From the NCBI RefSeq assembly GCF_019393635.1, contig NC_057867.1, forward strand, positions 52,940,643 through 53,004,642: a stretch of DNA of 64,000 bases, read 5' to 3'. Both the position numbers and the translations under genes were made by a program. The notes beneath the pieces were generated by a model. It was given only the letters and a program-made list of their open reading frames with translations. It did no database searches and was not told the origin of the DNA. Below are positions 57,771 to 64,000 of this stretch, one piece after another. Within the stretch, counting starts at the first letter, position 1. Each line of letters starts with the position of its first letter. This DNA is from Dromiciops gliroides (lineage: Eukaryota; Chordata; Mammalia; Microbiotheria; Microbiotheriidae).

Positions 57771-57834
57771 AAGCCAGTGTTGAAAAGAAGGAAAAAAGCA
57801 GAAGTGATTTTGTCATCACAGTATGCTTTAGACC

Positions 57835-58085
57835 AGCTAGGCAACTCTGTGGCACAGTGGATAAAGCACTGGACCTGGAATCTGGAAGACCCGAATTCAA
57901 ATTCTGCCTCAAACATTTCTTAGCTGTGTGACCCTGGCAAAGTTACTTCACTTCAGCTTTCCTCAGTTTCCTCAACTGTAAAATGGAGGTCATGATGGCA
58001 CTTACTGCACAAGGTTATTGTGGGAATCAAATGACATAATATTTGTAAACTACTTAGCATAGTGCCTGGCACATAGTAGGTCTTT
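57835..58085 (+). mobile_element. SINE head with full MIR-type tail
   Basis: Starts CAGCTAGGCAACTCTGTGGC, has GCACAGTGGATAAAGCACTG and B-box-like AATTCAAATTC. It continues through CCTCAGTTTCCTCAACTGTA and ends in AGTGCCTGGCACATAGTAGG. A (CCTT)n tract follows at about 58083-58110. Confidence 0.78.
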
Positions 58086-58500
58086 CCTTCCTTTCTTCCA
58101 TCCTTCCTTCCTGAAATGTCGATCATGAAATTGAATGCAATCTTGTGCCTAGTGTAATAGCCTAGCAAGATAGTCACAGGGTACTCTACCCCAGCTAGAC
58201 AATGATCAGAGAGGCAACCTGGCTGGTGACAAGCCTGGCACTCCATATAAGGATCAGGTGAAGAAACTAAGGATGTTTAACCTAGAGAAGATGACCAGGA
58301 AAAGCACAAGGCACAGAATGGAGAAATGAGAGGAAGTAGATGGCAATGGCAAAGGTGGAGATTCAGGTCTGATGGTAGAGGGAGGAACACATCTGCGATC
58401 ACTGTTACCCAAACAGAAATGGCCTCCCTGGGCGGGTGCGGGGCGGGGGGGGGGGGGTGTGCGGTTTTCACTCAGCTTCATCAAGCTCATGAACAAATGG
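58086..58500. other. Unique sequence with a short L3/CR1 piece
   Basis: AACTAAGGATGTTTAACCTA then GAGAAGATGACCAGG (58264-58299) resembles the 3' region of L3/CR1. A G-run lies at about 58441-58457. Confidence 0.5.
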
Positions 58501-58660
58501 CTATTTCTTAAGTGCTTTCTATGTGTCAAGTCCTGGGCTAAGTGTTAGGGGGACAAGTAGAAAAAGCAAGGCAGTCTGTGCTCTTACAGAGCTCTAACTG
58601 GGGGAGGCAACTTACACAAACAAATTCAGCTGCAGTGTGCACAAGGCCCAGCAGGCCTGA
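58501..58660 (-). mobile_element. L2 3' fragment
   Basis: TTAAGTGCTTTCTATGTGTC, GGCTAAGTGTTAGGGGGACA and GCAGTCTGTGCTCTTACAGA are antisense L2 3' sequence. Confidence 0.7.
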
Positions 58661-59755
58661 GGGTAGAGTGGTAGGTCCGATGGCAAGGCCCAGGGACTCT
58701 TCCATTACACAGGGAAGTAAGATAACTCTGACAGGAGACTGTGAGGCATAGAAGCAAGGCAAATGAGAAGTTCTGGAGGCTCCTGGGAGCCAGTGGCAGG
58801 GCAGATGGCAAATTCTGGTGGTCCTCATTCTCACCAAAAGAAAAGTGAACATCCAGGCAGTCTAGGGGAAGGGAGAAGGTGAGTTGAGAGCCATCCTCCT
58901 GCCTTGCCTCTAGGATGGGTTCTGGGAGAGCTAGGGTGGAAAGGGAATGGGAAAGGCCCCCACCACTAGGATGGAAGACCATTTGTTGGGGCTAGGGGAG
59001 AGAGAATTCTTATTTGTTACAGGCTGGACTCATTGGCCCCTGGGGGTCTCTGTGGTCCTGGCCTCATGAATGTCCCTGACTTCCCTCTTGTTTCTGTACC
59101 TTCTCCTTGTCCTCTCTTCAGACTCCTTTCTCCCAAGATCCTTTCTCCTCTTCTCCCCCTGCCCAGTCCAGACACACTCATCATCATCTTTTGCGAGACA
59201 GCTCCCTCCAGATTATCTTTCAAGTAACTCTATTCTTTCCACAGCAGAATCAAGTCCAGAAAAGATACTTAGAGACGCTGGGTTTACTTTCTCAGGCAGA
59301 AAGCTAAGGGGCCCACCCAGAGGGCAAGTGACTTGCTTAAGGTCATTCTGAGAATAAATGACAGAAGTGGCACAGAAGCCTCTTGGTTACCATAGTCTCT
59401 TCCCTATACTCAATCAGCCTCTCTGACATCTTGCTCCCTCCACAAAGCTTTTCCTGGTGAAGTGGAATATGGGAACAGATTGCCATCTCCCTCAATTAGA
59501 ATGCCTTCATCCCCCACCAGGAGAGAGCTCACTAAATAACACATAAAAAGGGGCTCATCATTACCTGTCCATTTTGCCTACTTATTCTGTAAGCGTAAGA
59601 CTCTCTTTGTACTTTGAAGCTGGCTGGTATTATTACAGCTGTCAGGAGCTTGGGGGGGGGTGGCAACAAGGATGTGTATTTAATATCCAACCCTGAAATG
59701 GATGACTTGGGTACTTAGAGAATAGACTCACCCTTTCACAAACTGTCAGAGTTTC
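58661..59755. other. Unique sequence
   Basis: A MIR-type piece may lie near 59280-59400 (GGGCAAGTGACTTGCTTAAG). The rest is unassigned; no exon recognised. Confidence 0.4.
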
Positions 59756-60160
59756 CCTTTATGCTTAGTTAGGCAACAGGCATTTACAAGGCAAGGAGTT
59801 GGTGTTTGGTGAGATGAGAGAATTCAGAAGAATTAAAAAGCACAAGTCTTGACTTTGAAGGAGCTAAGAGAATCTAGTGAGGGAACCAGCTACATACATA
59901 CAAAGGACTCGAGAAAAAATTACAGATGTGGTGTCAACAAGAACACAGGAAGACACAAGGGTCCAGTTCCCCCCCCCCCCCCCGCAAAAGGAGGCCCTTT
60001 CGTTCCCCCCTCTCCCCAATGCTTGGCTTGGCCCAGTATTGGCTTTGTCCTTGTCCTCATCAACATACATTCCCAGAACAAGTCAGGCACTCTCAGTGGT
60101 GCTAAGGATACATGCAAGGACAAGGGGCCACGCCCTTGAAGGGCTGATGATCCAATCCAG
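59756..60160 (-). mobile_element. Diverged L2-type fragments around a C-run
   Basis: 59765-59890 (AGGCATTTACAAGGCAAGGA, CTTGACTTTGAAGGAGCTAA) and 60080-60150 (GGTGCTAAGGATACATGCAA, CCTTGAAGGGCTGATGATCC) resemble antisense L2 tails. A run of about 16 C lies at 59969-59984. Confidence 0.55.
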
Positions 60161-60289
60161 ACCACAGGACAGATAGGAAGGCCAATGAGAATACGACTCA
60201 ATATGTACTAAGATTCCAATGAGCACTTTAGGCCAGACAGGTAGGCTACTCATCAATTCCAGTGGACTGTCAGAGGCACCAGAATTCAG

Positions 60290-60540
60290 ATTGTTAGGTA
60301 GACCCTACCTTTGTGACCCTAGGCAAGCCACTCTGTCAGTCTCAGCTTCAATATCTATGAAACTAGAATAGCAGCAAGCTCTAAAGGTTGTTGGGGGAAT
60401 GAATGATAGCCTATACAGAAGGCATTTTGTAAACCTTTATTATTATTGTGATCATTTTTTCCATTTTGTAAACCTTAAAGAGCCATATAAATACTAGGAA
60501 GTATCATTATTATTATTATCGCTACCACTACAATTTTAGA
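60290..60540 (+). repeat. MIR
   Basis: TTGTGACCCTAGGCAAGCCA, TCAGCTTCAATATCTATGAA, GGTTGTTGGGGGAATGAATG and CATTTTGTAAACCTTTATTA in sense order. Confidence 0.65.
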
Positions 60541-60691
60541 GTTGGAAGGGACTTCAGTGGCCAGATAGATGAACCTGAATCCCTACAATAAACAGGCCCC
60601 AAAAGTGGGCATCTAGTCTCTGCTTGAAGACTTCTGCTGAAGGGGAGCTTACTATCTCCCTTTCTACTTTGGGGAGAGCCCTCATTGTCAT

Positions 60692-60942
60692 GGGCAGCTA
60701 GGGGGTACAGTAGATAGAGCTTTTGGCCTGGAGTCAGAAAGACTCCTCTTTCTGAGTTCAAATCCGGCCCCAGACACTTACTAGCTGTGTGACCCTGGGC
60801 AAGTCACTTTACCCTGTTTGCCTGTTTCCTCATCTGTAAAATGATCTGGAGAAGGAAATGGCAAACTGCTCCAGGATCTTTACCAAGAAAATCCCAAATG
60901 GGGTCATGAAGAGTCAGACACAACTGAAACACTTGAAAAACA
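60692..60942 (+). mobile_element. Longer tRNA-derived SINE (MAR1-like tail)
   Basis: Head GGGCAGCTAGGGGGTACAGT, B box GTTCAAATC, then TTCCTCATCTGTAAAATGAT, GGCAAACTGCTCCAGGATCT, AAATCCCAAATGGGGTCATG and CACAACTGAAACACTTGA. It is the most complete copy of the long-tail subfamily in the window. A ~15-bp insertion-like stretch lies near 60745. Confidence 0.88.
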
Positions 60943-60999
60943 ACTCATTGACATCAAGTTTTTCTTGACATAAAGGCTCTTAGCAAAGGCACCGAATGC

Positions 61000-61180
61000 A
61001 TTTAATTCATCCTTCTGGGGCCTAAATATAACCTGGATTACTACCCTTCAAGTACTTTAAGACACCTATCATCTCTCCTCTCTCAATCTTCTCTTCTCCA
61101 AGCTGAACATTCCCAATTCATTCGACTGATCCTCCTACAGTGTGAACTTGGGGCTCCTTCACATGCTACTTCATGCCTTT
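61000..61180 (-). mobile_element. L3/CR1-type fragment
   Basis: CACCTATCATCTCTCCTCTC, CTCTTCTCCAAGCTGAACAT and TCCCAATTCATTCGACTGAT match the antisense 3' region of L3/CR1. Confidence 0.72.
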
Positions 61181-61429
61181 TCTACAACGACCAACCTACT
61201 CTTGTAACAGAGAAAGGAGCTGAGACTCAAGGAGGGGTGTGATCAGGGTGAAATATTCAAAGGGCTGCCTTGGGGCAGAAGGATGAGGCTTACTGTGCCT
61301 GGCTCTGTAGGGCAGAACCAGAAGTGGGGGAATGGCATGGACATGCTGAGCTGTCTTGAGAAAGCTTTCCGGCATTTAGGGAGGCATCTTAGAGTGGCAC
61401 GGGAATGGCTTTTCTTTGTTAGCTTCTTC

Positions 61430-62345
61430 TGTGACCTCTTGGTAGCATTTGACACTGAATCAAAGCCTCCCAAATAACCTTTGCTTTCTTTACTTCTCAG
61501 ATCCTGCTCTTATGGTTCTTCATCTTGTCTGGCCTATATTGCTGCTTCTCTACCTCCTCCTCCGAAGAAAGTGCTATGTTCCAGCTATTTGTCCTTAATC
61601 CTGTTTTATTCTCTTGCTATCTGTCCTCTCCCTTGGCACTCTTACCCACTACCATGGGCTCTATGCAGATGATGCCCAGATCTCCCAGGTATTTTGTCCC
61701 AATCTCTCCTCTGTGTTCCAGTCCTGCATCTACAACTGCCTGCTGATCCTCTTTACCTTGATATTCCACTGGCACCTCATATGCAACAAGTCTGACCATG
61801 TTAGTCCCCTCCTCAAGAATTTTCAGTGACTCCCTATTGCCCTAAAAGAAATCAAAAACTCCATAGCTGAGCATTTACATTCTTCCATAATGATCTCACA
61901 AACCTTATTCCCCTTCTTGTAAGTAGAATAACTAGACTAGACTAGTTATTCTCCAACCTTAGCATCTTCTTTCTGTTATCGTTTATTCACCTGGGCCATC
62001 CTGTGCATCAAACACATTCCTTCATCTCCACTTGTTGAAGACCAATTTCTTTAAGGCGCAACTTAGGTGACTCCTCCTTTGTGAGGTTCTCCTTAATTCT
62101 TCCCTCCTCAAAGTCTCTCTGGGCACATCTATGTTATTCCCCCAATTTCCTGCCATATCATCCCTCCCCTCCCCCTCCATTGGACTGGAAGCTCCCTGAA
62201 GGCAAGAGCTGGGCTGTTTTTCATTTTTACATCCTTGGTGCCTTTTCCCAGGATCCTCTATCCTCTTCTCTCACCTTCCCCCATCCCGCTTATCCCAGAC
62301 ACACTCAGGCTGGGGCTTACTAAATGCTTATATAATTAAAGTGAA
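61430..62345 (+). mobile_element. L2 LINE 3' part
   Basis: CTCTTGGTAGCATTTGACAC (the reverse-transcriptase D-FDTV-type stretch), ATGGGCTCTATGCAGATGAT (YADD region), then a jump to GAAGACCAATTTCTTTAAGG and the L2 3' end TGGAAGCTCCCTGAAGGCAA with TAAATGCTTATATAATTAAA. A large part between 61790 and 62040 is rearranged or lost. Confidence 0.8.
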
Positions 62346-63300
62346 CAGCATTTGGAGGTATCCACTTTGTTCCCATCATGGGAGATCCCTAAGCAGGTAT
62401 GGTTTGGACTAGATGGCAGCAGCTCAGATCCCTCCCTAACTCCCGGATTCTAGGTTTCTGAGGTTGGCTAGATGGAGAAGACCTCAGTCTTGCATCAAAG
62501 GATGTTGGCCTCTCTCCTAAGGAGCAGAGAGCCTTTGGAGAGACATTTACAACTTGGCCCTGGGGATACAGGGAAGGACATGGGGGTGGTATATGCATTC
62601 AGAAAATTTATCTGATGGCACTGTCTTAGATGGATCCAAGCAGGAGATAAAATGAAAACAAAAACAACAACAAAAAACCTCAGCCTTGTAAATGTATATA
62701 TGCAACCAGAGGCCCAAGGATGTGAACTTTATGAACAGAAAATGACTAAAATTCTAGCAACTGGCTGAAGAGGGGTTTTAGTGGAAAAACAAAAATGCTA
62801 CATCTAACAACAAAGATCAAAGGACAGAGTTTATTCAAAATCAATAGTCAAGTCTGCAATGATTTGGCATATTTGACCTCTTCCTCCAATTTCATGTTTT
62901 CAAGGAAATAAAAGAACAAGGTGAGCATTGATTGCTTCCCTTTAATTATGCATGAGCAAGAACCAGCAAGTATCTGGCATGTTTTAAGTCTATTCTTGAA
63001 GTGGCTAGCCCACAGTGGTCAGAGCAAAGAGCTAGGAACGGTTTCAAAACAAAACAAAACAAAAAAAGAAAGGAAAGGAAAAGGAAGATGTGGGGCTCGT
63101 CCGACACTGAAATAGCCACATATAAAAGTGTCAGATTCAATCACTCGTGTATTTGGCCTACAGTACATAACAGCTGGCCACTTGAAAACATCTGGATCCT
63201 CAATCCTCTAGACAATACAGCTGTACGACCTTCTGATTTCTCCTCTACAGATGTATGTGTGCATGTATGTATGTATATGTCAGTTCATGTCACTGGAGCT
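62346..63300. other. Unique sequence
   Basis: No repeat recognised apart from A-rich (AAAAC)n and AAAGGAA stretches at 63048-63085. 62800-63000 contains an octamer-like TTAATTATGCATGAG (62942-62956). Confidence 0.4.
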
Positions 63301-63304
63301 CCTT

Positions 63305-63510
63305 AGGGTTAATAATATACTTTAATTTTATCATCTTGTTTGATCCTCATAACAACCCTGTGGAGTAGGTGCTATTATTATGCCTGTTTCACAGATGAGG
63401 AAACTGAGGCTCAGAGATGTGAAGGGGCTTGTCTGTGATTGCACAGCTACAATGAATCAGAGTAAGGACTTGAATTCAGGTTTTCCAATCCTCAAATCCA
63501 ATGCACCACA
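63305..63510 (-). repeat. MIR
   Basis: TTTGATCCTCATAACAACCC, CACAGATGAGGAAACTGAGG, CTTGTCTGTGATTGCACAGC and ACTTGAATTCAGGTTTTCC. Confidence 0.82.
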
Positions 63511-63599
63511 CACAAGATGATTTGACCCTTTTCTGACATTTATACTGAAAATCAGGACAATATGTACAAGGTATCAAGGATCAAAAAGTATCTCAAGAA

Positions 63600-63870
63600 G
63601 TTGTATGGCTGAGTTGGCCTTGGCTTTAGAGTCAGAAAGACCTGGGTTCAAGTCTTACTTCTACCATATCAGATGTATGACCCTGGGTAAGTCACTTAAC
63701 TTCTGTCTCTCTCAGTTTCCTCATCTGTAAAATGAGGAAAATAATAGCACCTCCCTCCCACAGTTGTGAGGCTCAAATAAAATAATATTTATAAAGTGTT
63801 TTGCAAATTTCACAGCACTATACAAATGCTAGGTGCTGGTGGTACTACTACTACTATTACCAGCATCAGT
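63600..63870 (+). repeat. MIR, nearly complete
   Basis: TTTAGAGTCAGAAAGACCTG, GGGTTCAAGTCTTACTTCTA, GTAAGTCACTTAACTTCTGT, TTTCCTCATCTGTAAAATGA, TATTTATAAAGTGTTTTGCA and an ACTACT-type tail. Confidence 0.85.
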
Positions 63871-64000
63871 TCAATTTCTCAATATCTCAGGCAACTCTAA
63901 GACTAAATTGGGAATGAGTTGCCAATCTGTATCAGAGCTCTCTGTCCCTTCCCTCCCCTCCCCTCTTCTTCCAAAAAAGTCCTTAAAACCTCCCCTATAA

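Overview
This is a stretch of vertebrate nuclear DNA that is almost all transposable elements, old repeats and unique non-coding sequence. It has no bacterial or viral gene organisation and no recognisable multi-exon host gene. The lineage signal is a marsupial, most likely Australasian. More than a dozen copies of one tRNA-derived SINE (internal pol III A box TGGCGCAGTGG and B box GTTCAAATC, A-rich tail) look like the marsupial WSINE1 group. L1 copies of several ages, L2, L3/CR1 and MIR-type elements fill most of the rest. Family names come from recognising sequence and were not checked by a search; the species is not determined.

Layout. 1-8250: three L1 pieces back to back. A young plus-strand L1 3' end (1-1146) abuts an old minus-strand fragment (1147-2362), then a nearly full-length decayed minus-strand L1 (2363-8250) carrying two SINEs and a 94-bp patch of foreign satellite. 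8921-15640: a ~7-kb purine-rich degenerate minisatellite with higher-order repeats, interrupted by one SINE. 15640-16941: a 0.65-kb tandem duplication at its edge. 17-30.7 kb: unique sequence with SINE, MIR, L2 and L3 fragments, an old L1, a decayed RWDD4 retrocopy (22540-~23300) and another old L1/HAL1-like element (25820-28425). 30740-32656: a young 5'-truncated minus-strand L1 with perfect 15-bp target-site duplications and 475 open ORF2 codons. 34.6-39.2 kb: an old minus-strand L1 split by an L2, itself split by an intact-frame TMEM126A retrocopy (36520-37284). 39-64 kb: L2, L3, MIR and SINE insertions (many with visible target-site duplications) between unique blocks, the longest of them at 51.4-53.5 kb.

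How the parts relate. The only candidate for a translated host-type gene is the TMEM126A retrocopy (208 codons, short 3' UTR, AATAAA, A-tract, 12-bp target duplication). The L1 machinery explains the SINEs and both retrocopies. The most unusual observations are the 94-bp perfect match between the minisatellite and an insert inside the neighbouring L1, the 0.6-kb near-identical tract shared by two otherwise ~90% identical L1 copies, two SINEs enclosed in one 18-bp target duplication, and short strand-switched blocks inside the purine satellite. I found no evidence of an undescribed gene system.
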